Assembly: GCA_024449915.1 (NCBI GenBank) | Contig: JAMZAV010000295.1 | Coordinates: forward strand, 124,001 to 188,000 | Reading direction: 5' to 3' | DNA: 64,000 nucleotides | Source: Sweltsa coloradensis | Lineage: Eukaryota > Arthropoda > Insecta > Plecoptera > Chloroperlidae | In this document: one piece after another, positions 46,807 to 59,034 of the stretch | Position numbering within the stretch: position 1 is the stretch's first letter | Layout: every line of letters begins with the position of its first letter | The notes under the pieces: model-generated | Databases searched by the model: none | What the model was told of the DNA's origin: nothing | Seen by the model: only the letters and a program-made list of their open reading frames with translations | Made by a program: the position numbers and the translations under genes

Positions 46807-48779
46807 ATTTAATGAAATACAACCAAGACCGTTTAGAATATTCAAGCAATCGTCGTTAACGATTTAGTAAAACTGGCAAAAGCTTGTGAATCAGGATTGT
46901 CGGTCAAGAAGCGACCCCAAATAAGATTCCTGCGCGTTAGGCACCTGCCATTAGGTCATCTGTCGGTCATAACATAACATGAATCAATAATAAATAATGT
47001 AAATTTAATTTATTTTTTACTTTTTATCTAACAGTTCTTTATTCAATGACTGACGTGAAGACATCATTCCCCGCCGTGAATTCGATACGTTATCACACAA
47101 AACTGACTTTTTATTACACCGTGTAGTTATAATTTTAAAAAATCAAATGAATATCTAACTCGTTTCCCAGATAACCTTATTTTTAATATGAGCAAAGCAA
47201 AATCAAAGTTTGCAAAAGTTACGCATATCCTTTATTCCGCAGTAAAAGTGAGTTCGACTGAGTCATCATAAGAGTTCTTTACAAAAAACACAATCACGTG
47301 AAGGTTATAGTGTAATAGAACATGGGTGCTGTTTGTTATCACGTTTTGATGGATGGCTGGACATACGGTTATGAAATGGTTTTCGTTACGTGCATGTTTG
47401 AAAATAGTTATATTTTTCTTCGAGTCATGAAAAACATCCTTATGTAGTTGATATAAAAATATAATGAAATGCCTGGACATTAATAAATACAGTTGTGATA
47501 AAGATACCATATGCGTCTATTCACGATATATTCAACTCAGGAATCAAGTATATATAAATAACAAATTAGGATTTATGCATTACCTTTTGTAAACAATTGA
47601 AGATTTGATTTAATTCATGGTTTAATGTTTCATTGAACATTAAATAATACAATCTCACCATTATTAACAATGCATATTAGCGAAAATGTACGGTTCTGAG
47701 TATATTTCTCTCTGAAGTAATGCATTAAATATTTAATTAATTAAGTTTTGCAATACCCGTCAAGGAAATCATACTTGGAACTATGTTCAAAGTGTTCTGA
47801 TAAGTTAATAGTTTAGCTCAACGTCTAATCGTTTTAAGATATTATGCGTCCTGCTTGAAAATTAGCATCATATTCTTGAGGAGTAAAGCTAGCTTGAAAC
47901 TTTCTTTACTTTGTAAAGATTACCCCATCTTTCGTGATGAATTTGATATTTTGTCGTGTGCAAACTTTAAATTCTGTTAAAAATTAAGGACATTAAAGAA
48001 TATTACGATTGTTTCTGTTCTTATACATCCGAATTGAGGAGAGATACCCAACTTTTTCTTATTGGTATATTCATACTGTTTAACACGAATAGATGAATAT
48101 TAAATACATTTCCGTTTTCCGGTACAAATTGACCAAAAATACTGGTTATCTAAAAAATTCGTGGAACATACCAAATTGTAAATCCCATGTTTTCTCTTTG
48201 TTAAACTGAAGAAAAACAGTCAAACATTAATGTCACAGAAACACAACTATCTACGTTGAACGATGTGCTAGATACAATAATTACAGTTTAAAACTATTTT
48301 GAAGATGCAATATATGCCGGGTGCCCGATCAGAAAAATTAAAAAAAAAAATGTTTTGCGTGTTCTTGTAGTGTTAGATTTCAATTTCATTCACTAAAGTT
48401 TTACATAGTTGCATATTTTAGAAAATTGAAAAAGGGTGAAATAGCCTTAAAGTTGATCAATGATATTATTTGATCTCGTAGAATTAGATTGTAATGTAAA
48501 GTTGTGCATGGAAGCTCAGTGAATTCTCTAGAGCGGATGGCTTCGATATTCTCTCCCGACTATCTCTAAAGTTTAAACCTAATCTCTTTCTTCTTGGCAT
48601 CGTTTATTAATCCGATTAGCTCCTGGGTTTACAAACATGAACCGAACAGCGAGATTCCTGCAAGAAAGTGACATATAATCCCGTCACGTATCGTGTGCTG
48701 GTTGAGACAGAATATAGCTGCGAGTCATCCACTTACAAACAATATTTATTGTACTGAGTCTACCACCAAAGAATTAAAA
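46807..48779. other. No recognisable feature
   Basis: AT-rich, with no repeat shared with other parts of the window and no gene. A 92-codon minus-strand open frame (47232-47510) has no family motif. Confidence 0.4.
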
Positions 48780-49195
48780 GAATTTGTGGCTCGTTGGTCT
48801 TGTTGTTAGCGTATGCGTCCATGTAGAAGGTATAGGTCGATTCCCGCAAGTTAGGAGTTTTTAACTTCTGATTATTAAAGTCCATCAGTTCGTGTCTTAG
48901 GAGTTTGTAAACGGTGACTTTGGAGCCGTCCTAGCAACGAGCACATAATAAATTCAGAGTTGTTCAGAATCGGCCTGTTGATTTGCTTGATTCCCCGGTG
49001 TTCGCACTGTCCATACATGATTGCTATATTCCTATTAAAAATATCGATCTTTGTTGGTTATCGCTCACTCGTCGATTGAGTCGGGGCCACAGGGTAGGCT
49101 AAGTCGCTTTGATTTACTGTTCCCCACTGAAAACATTATATAACTGAGTGGGTAGACTCTAAATACAATTATTATTTTTATTTGATTTTATTTTA
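48780..49195 (+). mobile_element. Full-length tRNA-headed SINE (core family)
   Basis: The head runs from GTGGCTCGTTGGTCTTGTTG (A-box region) to TAGGTCGATTCCCGC (B-box) at about 48834-48848. The body has GTAAACGGTGACTTTGGAGC, TATCGCTCACTCGTCGATTG, TCGGGGCCACAGGGTAGGCT and GAGTGGGTAGACTCTAAATA, followed by an ATT/TTTTATTT tail that ends at about 49195. This is the reference copy for the pieces scattered through the window. SINEs depend on a LINE for movement; none is visible here. Confidence 0.75.
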
Positions 49196-50510
49196 TTTAA
49201 TTGATTTACGTGGGAGACAGTTTATATGATTAATATGTCCTTCGTTCGTTTCTAGGACTGCTCTAAAGTCACAGTTTACAATGAATATACCCTAAAGGCA
49301 GAGTGATGAATTAAGTCCATACCAGACGTTAAAAAACTTGACGAACCTGGATTTACACTTGACTTGATTAGATTGTAATTGGGTTAGACCATGTAAGGAT
49401 TAACGAGCAATATTTAGGTCATGTATAAATAAATGATTTTTATATGTTCGTATGTTTAGTAGTCAGTACGTTCGTCATTTAACTTGAAGGTTGCGTGCTC
49501 GAGCCTTATAGCAATGATACCGTGTTATTACAGTTGATGGTGTCCACACCTGCACCAGGCACACACACGTACTTACACACGTGCGCAAGAACAGAATAGG
49601 AGCATGTTGGCGTTGACCGACCCCCCATTATGTTTGATTGACTTGGATCAATGCATATTGCAATTGCAACACAGCGAATAACAAAACACGATCAAATATA
49701 TATACAGTCGGGAGCAGCTAAATATGACGACGTGTATAAGATAGAATAGAGCTAGGATATAGGTAAAATATTTTGTTATAATATGACAATATACAATAGC
49801 CGGCACGAAAAGGGTTTTAATATTAAAGAAATTTTTAATTTCATATTTAATTAATTAATGAAATGAAAACGCAAAATACAAACCGTACCGAATATTATAT
49901 TTGAATATTTTTACTTGCATTATATAGTTCTAACAACACCACATAGGCCTAACTGTCTGCAATAAGTTTTTAAATATTTTAAAGAGTTCTCGAGATATCA
50001 CTAAAAACGGTGATTTCGCGTAGTTTTAATGTTGGTGGGGGGTCTACCGCCTTAAGGTCTCTCGCTTAATTGTATCTAAAACAATTTGGGTGTACAATCA
50101 TTAAACGTAAATCAAATTAATCTTTCATACAGTGTAACAATGGTTATTTTGTAACATTTTTTTTATGAATTTAGACCTATAATCACAAAATTATCTTGTA
50201 AATAAGGAACAGTATCCAAATTTCATGTTCGGGCTAGACTTGGTGAAAGATATTTATCTAAACAGCGCACATTAACAGTTTCTAGTTCTCTCCGTTTAAC
50301 TCCAGCTATAAAGAGTTGGTTTAATCCACAATATAGCTTAGCGTCTTATTACAGCCATGCACGAACTAACTTACTTTAACAGCTAGGAGAATAACTCAAT
50401 GAAATTAATTGTTAAGCTAATTCTCTCAGTTTTTAGTACCGTACCAGCAGGGACTTAACGTTGACTCCAGGCAAACTGATACGCCTTGGCGCTGAGCTGG
50501 CACGTATCAG
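49196..50510. other. No recognisable feature
   Basis: AT-rich stretch without a gene. It contains a short CA/GT-rich patch near 49550-49590. Confidence 0.4.
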
Positions 50511-50938
50511 CCAATGATATTTAACATCTATAGTGGGCTATCCCCAGTCATTGGTCCACTTAGAAACCATCTTGAATAGGGCAGTTTGTATGTTAAAGTA
50601 GGTTGTAGCGATTTGTAGCCCAAATATTTTTCAAGATGGCTGTCAGGAATTGGCAGATGAGCTTATAAGGTCTTAACATCAAATTATTACTAAATTCCTA
50701 ATGCAATAACTTCTTATTGTTTTTGTTTGTGCATTACCATGTTGCACACGCTAAACCCATATCAAACAATCCAGAAAAATACTTAATCGCATCTAAAACA
50801 TAATGTCAGGCATAATAAATTGAAGCGCCAAATCGCCATTTTGAATACGTCAATTTGGTACGCTCGCGCCTGTGCGGACGTATTGGAGACTGGGGATCTA
50901 TCCTACTATAGACATTAAATATCATTGGTATGAGTACA
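50511..50938. repeat. 428-bp element with about 40-bp terminal inverted repeats
   Basis: The left end CCAATGATATTTAACATCTA and the right end (complement of TAGACATTAAATATCATTGG) extend as an inverted match to the CCCCAGTC block. The interior holds a second imperfect pair (CCATCTTGAATA and AAGATGGCTGT). No coding potential, and the target duplication is unclear. It is a MITE-type element. Confidence 0.6.
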
Positions 50939-51113
50939 CGCGTTTCGTCGACACCGGAATTTTTCAACCAACACCATATTTAGAATGTATTGAAAGAAGA
51001 ACTAACAGATTTTAATTCAAACTGTGTTCAATAAATTACTTGCTAAGCAACACGTTACCGTAATTTTGGTTCTAAGCCATTTTTGTTTTAACAAAACCAA
51101 AAGACAATAATCA

Positions 51114-51870
51114 TTGGATGAGCGAAGCGAAGACTTCAATTTCACTGACCCCCCAAAAAATTTAGCTCCAATGTTTGTTTTTTTTTTGTATTTTTGTCTG
51201 TTTGTTAGCAGGATTCCGGGCAAACGGGATAAGCTATATTGATGAAAATTGTAGGGGACCTTCGAAATCTTTAAACTTAGAAGTGTATTGTTTTTGGGTA
51301 CAATCGAAGAAATATTTCTCATGAATATCGTACTTTTACGATTTTTTTTTCGATTTTTAGTGCGATATTTTCGTGTCATGTGGGCCGATTCTCACCAAAC
51401 GGGTTAGGCTACAACGTTCATATTACACATGGACATTAAGGTTATGGTGATGTAGTACCTTTTGAAAGAAAAAGTTGAAAAAATTAGCCAGAATCCATAG
51501 AAATAAAGCTTTTAATATAAGTTTTTTATGGTTTAGTGCGATATTTTCGTGCCATTTGGGCCGATTATGACCAAACGGGTGGGGCTACAACGTTCATATT
51601 ATACATGGACATTAAGGTTATAATGATGTAGTACCTTTTGAAAGAAAAATTTGGAAAAGTTAGCCAGAATCCATAGAAATAAAGCTTTTAATATAAGTTT
51701 TTTATGGTAAATAATAACAATTGACAAGTAACAATAGAAACTTGACAACAATCACCTACAATGCATAGGCAGCAAAGCAAAACACTTGCAAAAGTAAAGA
51801 TATCCCACGCAAACTAAAAACTTAAAAAAAGCTCATCCATCAACGCGGCGGGACTTAAGCGTTTTCCTAG
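51114..51870 (+). mobile_element. Helentron-like element (subfamily I) with tandem inner unit
   Basis: It starts TTGGATGAGCGAAGCGAAG and ends GCTCATCCATCAACGCGGCG, the hairpin AACGC(51842)...GCGTT(51859), then CCTAG at 51870 followed by T. The unit GATATTTTCGTG(T/C)CAT...AGTTTTTTATGG occurs twice with a 176-bp offset (51364 and 51540). The 120-codon minus-strand frame 51017-51379 is mostly element sequence. Confidence 0.8.
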
Positions 51871-52232
51871 TGATACATAATTATGGCATACAGAGATACT
51901 TCACAGTATATAGTTTATAATTTCATTATAACGATAATAATAATAATAAGGATATGTATTATTTATAATGTCCACAATGAAAGTGAATGAAGAAAAGAGC
52001 TAAAATAAAAATAAAAACAAGAATTTAAAATTGTAAAATGATCAACTGGTACTAATAGCCTTTGTAGTACTAATTAACCAAGGAATTAAGTAGTAAACGT
52101 TATTTAGAAGAATAGTTTTCATTTTTTATACTTGTAACCATGTCTAAAACCGAACGTGATTGTTCTCTCTAGAACTCCAAATTAAACTATTTGAGCGTTT
52201 AAAAACGAAGATAAACGAATAAAAAGCCTATA
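51871..52232. other. No recognisable feature
   Basis: AT-rich spacer between the Helentron-like element and the long palindrome. Confidence 0.45.
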
Positions 52233-53597
52233 TAATCCTGTCAAATAAGATCTTATATTGACGTTTGGAGGAAATAATTGCGATGTCGCTGAATTTTTGC
52301 AGAGACCTTCCTTATATAATACTTATCAACATACTAAAACTCCCCTACAATCGGACTTGAGCTTCGGCCGCCATATTGGAAAATGGCGGCCAAAAAGTGT
52401 TTGTTATCGAATATCTCCAAATTGGTTGGAGATAGACAAAATGTTGCAATCGAAAAAATATTCCCAATTTAATTCCCTACAAAATAGGTTTCTTCTATAG
52501 TTTTGGTAGGGGCAAAGGTTACGTCCCAAAATCGTGGTTTATACGTTGCTTATTGGAGTACAGCTAATTTCCTAAATTTCACGCCCAGCATCAAACAATG
52601 CCCGTGCAACCCGTAAGAAATCGATTTAAATACAAAATAACTTTTGTACGGGGTTCATGAAAGCTTCCATTAGTATTTAAAAAAATCAGGTCTGCAAAAT
52701 CGTATTTTGCATTTACCCGGAATTTAGGTTTTTCCATTGTTGTCGTTTTCTCAAAATTGCATATTTGACTTTCCATTATTAAGCAATAAATAGCATCGGA
52801 GGAAAAATTCTTTTTACGCACATTGAAGTGACTTAAATAACGATGAGAAAACAACCAATATTTTAATCCAATATGGCTGATAATTCCTAATACCCACAAC
52901 ATCAAAATGAATGATGTAACAAAAAGAGTGTAAAAACAGCATGAAAACAGTATTCATATTGTGAATATTAGGAATTAGCAGCCATATTGGATTTAAACTT
53001 TGGTTGTTTTCTCATCGTTATTTAAGTCATTTCAATGTGCATAGAAATAATTTTTCCTCCGATGCTATTTAGTGCTTAATAATGGACAGTCAATTATGGC
53101 ATTTTTGAGGAAATGCCAACAATGGAAAAACCTAAATTTCGGGTAAATGCAAAATCCGATTCCGCAGACCTGATTTTTTTAAATACTAATAGAAGCTTTA
53201 ATGAACCCCGGAAAAAATAACTTTTGTATTTTAATCGATTTCTTACGGATTAACCGGGCAAAATTAGGAAATTAGCTGGTACTCGAATCAGCAACGTATA
53301 AACCACGATTTTGTGACGTAACCTTTGCCCCTTCCGAAACTAAAGGAGACATCTTTTTTGTAGGGAATTAAATGGGGAATATTTTTGCCATTGCGACATT
53401 TTGTCTATCTCCAACTAATTTGGAGATATTCGATAACAAACACTTTTTGGCCGCCATTTTCCAATATGGCGGCCGAAGCTCAAGTCCGATTGAAGGGGAG
53501 TTTTAGTTTGTTGATTAGTATAATATAAGGAAGGTCTCTGCAAAAATTCAGTGACATCGCAATTATTTCCTCCAAAAATTCTTATTTGACAGGATTA
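52233..53597. repeat. 1.36-kb near-perfect palindrome
   Basis: The left arm 52233-52892 and right arm 52976-53597 are inverted copies with high identity, separated by about 83 bp. Outer ends are TAATCCTGTCAAATAAG and its complement. Each arm holds GCCGCCATATTGG next to AATGGCGGCC, which resembles YY1-type sites and forms a smaller hairpin of its own. Open frames of 80-104 codons in the arms mirror each other and show no protein family. This is a large foldback transposon or recent inverted duplication, able to give long double-stranded RNA if transcribed. Confidence 0.8.
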
Positions 53598-53959
53598 ATA
53601 CCTACGCGAGTCCATCATTTTTGTACAACACGAAAATAATATAACGTAAAGCGTGTGCATAATAATTGTACCTTACACGCACATGATGCAAAGAGTATTG
53701 ATTGGCTTATTGCTGCATGTGTTTGCAAACTAAAAACTGCCAGATTCCCTATGACCTGAATAGTTCATACGTCAGGTTTGGAGTAGAATGGAGACTGAAA
53801 GAGCAATAGAAGTAAACGCTATGATGTGAACTGCGAACGTAATCGAGTTAGTTTTATGGTCGTCAGAGTGGATGTCTTCGAGGATGTGTTTTGATGATGC
53901 TTCTGATTGTGTGCAATGAGCATTGAGATCACTTGCTCGCATGGAAACCTTGTCTTATT

Positions 53960-54210
53960 ACCGACAGTGTTGGTTCGAGCGCTAAGCGCTCGACTCTGAT
54001 TTGGGAGGTCCCGGGTTCGAATCCCGTCGAGACCGGCAATCCTGACTGAAGTTTTTTTCCGAGGTTTTCCTCAGTCGTTAATGCGAATGCAAGGGATTGA
54101 GTCCTCTTAAATAGCCCTCGGACATCCCTTCACAATTGTCCTATCCGCAATATACCTGGTTAGTCAGGGTCACATTGGTTAAATCTGATGTGTATATCCT
54201 ACAGCGGGCA
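53960..54210 (+). mobile_element. tRNA-derived SINE (family B)
   Basis: The head contains GGTTCGAGCGCTAAGCGCTC and the B-box GGGTTCGAATCCC at about 54012-54024. The body has CCGGCAATCCTGACTGAAG, CCTCAGTCGTTAATGCG, GAGTCCTCTTAAATAGC and AATTGTCCTATCCGCAATAT. Inverted copy at 57765-58015; degenerate copy at 1373-1495; tail fragment at 33415-33480. The head is too mismatched for a functional tRNA gene. Confidence 0.7.
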
Positions 54211-54435
54211 TCCTACAAAAGTTTATTTATTTTGTTTTATTGGTCGGAAATATTACGAACGTTGACGCAGTTACTCAAAAAGTGGCTATTGTCAGACACA
54301 CAGAGGTGGGTGGCTCATTGTTATAACACGAGTATCTTCCCGCTAGAAATATTAGCATGGTTAGCATTAGGGGCGGGATTTAGTAATAGTTTCAACGCTG
54401 CTATTGAACAGAAACACTTATAAACAGAAACATTA

Positions 54436-54560
54436 AATATTTAATTTAATCCAGAAATTAATAAATCCATCCCGATCGTTTTTTAATTTCTGAGCTGTAT
54501 TAAATATTAACAATTCTTCCCACGGGAGTGTTTCCCGACTATCTAAATCGAAAAAAAAAC
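54436..54560 (+). repeat. Dispersed repeat, paired with 14270-14372
   Basis: It shares ATCCAGAAATTAA, AATCCATCCCGATCG and CGGGAGTGTTTCCCGACTAT. This copy has extra bases between the second and third block. Confidence 0.5.
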
Positions 54561-54679
54561 ATTAAAATTAATTTAAAAAACGTATCTTTTTCGGTTTTTG
54601 TTTTGTATTTGTAAAAACTTTAAAAGGAGAAGTATCTATTAACGTTTTTGTCCCGGTTCATTGTAAATAAACGAAAAAA

Positions 54680-55260
54680 TATAAAAGAAGAATGTCATTC
54701 CACCTCAGATGTTGAAAGTCGAAGAAACATGGCTGAAAAGTTTTCTGAATGAAAGAGGGACTTACACCTATAACATAAAAAATAAATGTTAATTTTTTGG
54801 GGCGGGACATAACCTCTTTTCTTGTTTTTTTTTTACAATAGTGTAGCCAGCACATGCAGTCTAAAATTAATTTTTTAGAATCCGTTTCCTGGATATAATT
54901 TCTTAACACCTTTAGCTGCAACTTCAGCTATAAGGACAAATATATTTCTGAAATAACAGTTGGTTTACAATTTTTTTGTGTGAATTGGTACAAATACGAT
55001 TTTTTTCGAGTTTTGTATCGTCTGACAAAAAATATCGTAAACCAACTCTTATTTCAGAAATATATTTTGTCCTATAGCTGAAGCTGAAGCTCAAATTGTT
55101 AAGAAACTATATCCAGAAAACCGATTCTCAAAATTTTATTTGTGAGGGTTTTTATTAAAGGTACTTTTTTTATTCAACCTACATTCATGGACTTTTAAAG
55201 GTTTTGGCCCTAGGGTGATTACAATAGCCTTAAACGTTCCAAGATACACAGACGTTTAAA
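54680..55260. repeat. Foldback centred near 55005
   Basis: 54866-54975 and 55025-55142 are inverted copies (for example TTAGAATCCGTTTCCTGGATAT against ATCCAGAAAACCGATTCT, and GAAATAACAGTTGGTTTAC against GTAAACCAACTCTTATTTC). One arm plus its outer flank is also found at 24109-24450, so the repeat is dispersed. It is non-coding. Confidence 0.65.
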
Positions 55261-56805
55261 ATGTTTAATTATTCCACTCCTAAATTATTTTTTTGCCGTG
55301 CTTGGGGTTAAATAGTATGACGCGTGTGCTCGGGGCAGTCTTTCAACCCCTATTCTTAATTAACCTTTTAAATGTAGATAGGCTTACATGGGGAACGAGC
55401 TCGGCGGACCGGACTTAGAGACGGTCATGCTATGGGGGATGTGGGTTATATTCGATATCCGGGTACCCGGGCCATCAGCTGGGTCATGAACGATGATTCT
55501 TAACCCGGCCGCCATTAAACGCTCACACACAAGGTTACCCTTAATTGCTATTTGCTTTCATACACATCTTGTTTGAATCTCAATGACAATTATTATTTTT
55601 CTTTATTTTTCCTCGATTTTAATCTTAATTCCATCTATTTTTACTTACTTTTTTTACCTGTCTTCTACAGTATCCCATTTTTACCCTTCGCGCTAGACAT
55701 AGGACTATTTTGACCGTTTTTATTTTTATTTGAGGCCTTACACAGCACAATTTTTTAAGAATGCCTCTGAGGTAAATTTTTTAAGACACAATTAAAAGAA
55801 GACGAAAACAAAGTTAAGAACTACAAAACATGTTTGTCAAAATAAACGTTTATAATAACACACACAAAATAATACGGCTAGCAAGGACATTTTCAAGATC
55901 ACAGTTGTATAGGCAGACTTTTTCCTACACAGCATAATTTTTGTGAAATAAATAACTTAACAGTCACATACGTACATAAATCAATAACCGCTCACGGATA
56001 AAACGTTGATATAATAGTGATGTTAACGCATATTTTAATGATGGCCCCGTTATCGTTCCTGTAAACATTACTTAAAAACTGGCCCAATTGTAGAGTGCAA
56101 ATATATCAAACATCTTCTAAAGTTTGTACACACTGAGTCCAAATACAATCTGATCACAAAGCAAAAAACTCTATTGTTTTTCAACAATTTTTACTTGGTT
56201 AAGCAGATTTCAAACAAAATCCCATTTATTTCTATGTCTGAATCCAATTTCAAACGAATACACCACACGAAGTAGAAGTAGTTAAGTTTAATATTCTGGT
56301 AGTTGCGTGTAACGGTCCCCTATTATTATCAGTCCTACTTGGTTTTGTGCCCTAGCGTACCATTATCACGCCGGCGACGATCATTCGAGGCGGTCTCTTC
56401 AATATTTCACGCTCGTTATGGTGGTGTTGTTTAAACGCCCACACGAATGGTATTTCTGATATTAATGATCGGCGTTTGATCCGTTTCAACGCAAAGGAAC
56501 GAAATGGATCCATTATTCATATCCGTTGAACCGTGAGGAACACGAGAGAGCGGAATGTCGTGCATTTCAAGTTAAGAGTTCTGTTTGTTTTTTGTGCTTT
56601 GTTGTCAAAGTGTTGTTCGTTTATATCGGGGTAGCGCTGAGCATTTTTTGGCCCTTGACGCCACTGGCTGCCGTAGTGATAGTTGCACTATACTCAGTCT
56701 ATTGTTTTTTATTGCAGTCCAGTGACACTTACATAGTACTACATGTATGGGACTTAATACATAATATAAACATAATACATGGCATACATACTTATATTTT
56801 ATTTG
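55261..56805. other. No supportable gene
   Basis: A GC-richer patch at about 55390-55520 has no open frame of note. The 166-codon frame that begins at 56526 runs into SINE sequence at 56806 and is not a gene. Confidence 0.35.
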
Positions 56806-57110
56806 TAAACGGTGACTCTGGAGCCGTCATAGCAAACGAGGCACACAATAAATATAAACCGATAATAATTATTAAATGTTCTAAATCGGCCTTTGATTCT
56901 GGCGTTGATCCACGGATGTTCTCACTGTCCATATCACTGATTGCTATATTTCCCATTGAAAATATCGATCTTTGGTTGGTTATCGCTCACTCGTCGATTG
57001 CGTCGGGGCCTACAGGGTTGGCTTAGTCGCTTTGGTTTACTTTCCCCAACTGAAAATCAGTTATACGACTGAGTGGGTAGACTCTAAATACGAAATTGTT
57101 TATTTATAAT
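56806..57110 (+). mobile_element. SINE body (core family), head missing
   Basis: It begins GTAAACGGTGACTCTGGAGC, then ATCGGCCTTTGATTCTGGCG, TATCGCTCACTCGTCGATTG, CGGGGCCTACAGGGTTGGCT and GACTGAGTGGGTAGACTCTA. It matches the body of 48780-49195 but starts after the tRNA-like head, perhaps through 5' truncation as in reverse transcription. Confidence 0.7.
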
Positions 57111-57384
57111 ACATGGTATTTACGGTACAACAAACGAATATCAAATACACAAACACAATACAAAATATGAATAACAAATGCATAACAAGTTGAAGATTAA
57201 CATTTGTAGGCTAGGCTGCGTACACACAGTTGAACAATAGTTGAACTATAACCATCTTAAACACACCTGGATTTCAAAACCAACACTCTTATAAATTCAA
57301 GACACTTCTTGCCGTAGTTGTGCAAAATCAAGTCAGAATGTATAGTAAGATAAGAAAGAAGTAAGGTAAGTTGGTGGTATAGAA

Positions 57385-57560
57385 TGATGATACTGATGAT
57401 GATATATTGCTTAACGACTCATAGTAATGCAATTCAAGACGGCGAATGGTGATAGATCACAAAAACATGCCTTATGCTGGATTCGAATCCACAACCATGT
57501 AAAGCCATATACGCTCCGGTCTAGCGCCCTAATCGAATGTGCCACCGCAGCCGGCTTATC
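57385..57560 (-). mobile_element. tRNA-derived SINE (family A)
   Basis: On the minus strand: GCGGTGGCACATTCGATTAG, then GTGGATTCGAATCC (B-box) and the body CATGTTTTTGTGATCTATCA, CACCATTCGCCGTCTTGAAT, GTCGTTAAGCAATATATC, ending in a CATCATCAGTATCATC tail. This is the most complete family A copy. Confidence 0.65.
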
Positions 57561-57764
57561 AGAACGAAGAGGTTTTTGCACATTCTGAGCTATTGTATAG
57601 AAAATAATACAATGACTGCATCTATAAAGGGGAGCAATCCCCTTAACATAGTTGAATCTTAGTGCTAAAACCCAACACTGCCTCGACACGAACAAAAACA
57701 GCTCTCTTTTCACACAAAATTTAAGTATATCGTGCGAAACCTGCGCAGGAAGCAATGCATGTGC

Positions 57765-58015
57765 CTTTCAGGTGTCTAACTATAAGTATATTGGAGCTAG
57801 TATAGTTGAGACACAGACAACAGAGTACACTACGTGTGGTTGAGATATTTTCTAGACCTATTTAAGAGGACTCAACACCTGGCGTTCGCAATATAACGAC
57901 TGAGGAAAAACACGGAAAAACCCTTCAGTCAGGATTGCCGGTTTGACGGGACTCGAACCCGGGACCTCCCGTGTCACAGTCTCGCTCTACGCTCGAGGCA
58001 ACACTGTCAGATGTT
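57765..58015 (-). mobile_element. tRNA-derived SINE (family B)
   Basis: Minus strand: B-box CGGGTTCGAGTCCC, then ACCGGCAATCCTGACTGAAG, TCCTCTTAAATAGG, and at the far end GTTAGACACCTGAA. Opposite orientation to 53960-54210. The body 57790-57850 contains a segment missing from the other copy. Confidence 0.65.
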
Positions 58016-58679
58016 ACCCGTATCGCCCGACCAGCAACGCGTAGTGTCACCCAGCGAGTAGGTACATGTGACGGGGGATAATAAACTTCAGGAGGTGGAT
58101 AGATAAATGAACCTTCTAGGATAAATCAGACGCGTGATCCGGGTCGTAAGTTTCAGCTGCTTGACGCGAGTGCGATGCGATGGTTGAACCTCAATAGAAA
58201 GAGCACATTGGATTGGACAGAGTATGGGTCAGTTAACCTTAAAATGTAGCAGATTTAAAGTTAAAAGTAAGTGTATTAGGAAGAAACTAGATCAAAAATT
58301 ATATTTAACAAACTTCTATAATAAAGTAAGTAAATAATAGTATTGTATAAGTAGTAGTTATAAGTTCTTAAAAATATTATTTTGTAAAAATACTCGAAGT
58401 TAATCATATTTTAATTAGGTTAGTTACAACGTTACTTTAATAGCTGTCTTAATAATATTTTATGCTTGCACTATAATCTTAACTCTAAAGAGATTTTTGG
58501 GATGTGGGTTATGATAAAAATTCACATTTCTGTTTGTTCTTGCACTAAATTATAATCGTGAGTTTAATTGTATTTGCACTGGTCAACTTCCTATAAAAAC
58601 AGATTATAGGATGCCAATATGATCTCAAAAGTTCAGTTACTCAAAGAAATGTACGCTGTCTAAATCTAACAGAATAATA
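58016..58679. other. No recognisable feature
   Basis: AT-rich spacer between two SINEs. Confidence 0.45.
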
Positions 58680-58930
58680 TATTGCTTCCGATGGAGAAGT
58701 CCCTGGGTTCGTATCCCGCTCGGTATGGGTGTGGAACAGCTGGTTTGTTGTAACAACTTTAATTCTCCTAATTTAAATCACGTAAACGGTGACTTTGGAT
58801 CCGTCCTACATTTACGAGGTACATAACGTTAATAACCGTGTAACGTCTCTCAAGGGAAATCACTTGTAACAAATGAGTAAGTAGACTCTTATTACAAAGT
58901 GATTGATTTTATTAATTTCTAATGAAATTT
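58680..58930 (+). mobile_element. SINE (core family) with head, core deleted
   Basis: A head with GGGTTCGTATCCCGC (B-box) at about 58706-58720 is followed by GTAAACGGTGACTTTGGATC. The middle TCGCTCACTCGTCG block is gone, and the 3' GAGTAAGTAGACTCTTATTA block is present. It shows the same head-to-body join as 48780-49195, with an internal deletion. Confidence 0.6.
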
Positions 58931-59034
58931 ATCCGCCGGAAAGTGATACCTAGGAAATTCTCTTATTAGACAAAATTGACATGATTTTCTCAAGGTTTTT
59001 CTGTCAAATGGTTAGTATACCTAACAGTTCTCGG

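Noticed and set aside
51017..51379. 120-codon minus-strand open frame
   Set aside because: Most of it lies in the Helentron-like element 51114-51870, and equivalent frames recur in the other copies (for example 36121-36480). It is repeat sequence.
53960..54035. tRNA gene call for the GGGTTCGAATCCC-bearing head
   Set aside because: The head does not fold into a full cloverleaf by eye and continues directly into a SINE body found elsewhere, so it is a SINE head. The same applies to the heads at 42450, 43905, 48780, 57385, 57765, 58680 and 63110.
56526..57026. 166-codon plus-strand open frame with hydrophobic N-terminal half, possible membrane protein
   Set aside because: Its second half from 56806 is translated SINE body, the same DNA as at 48780 and 63805. 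The first half has no family motif and no splice context.
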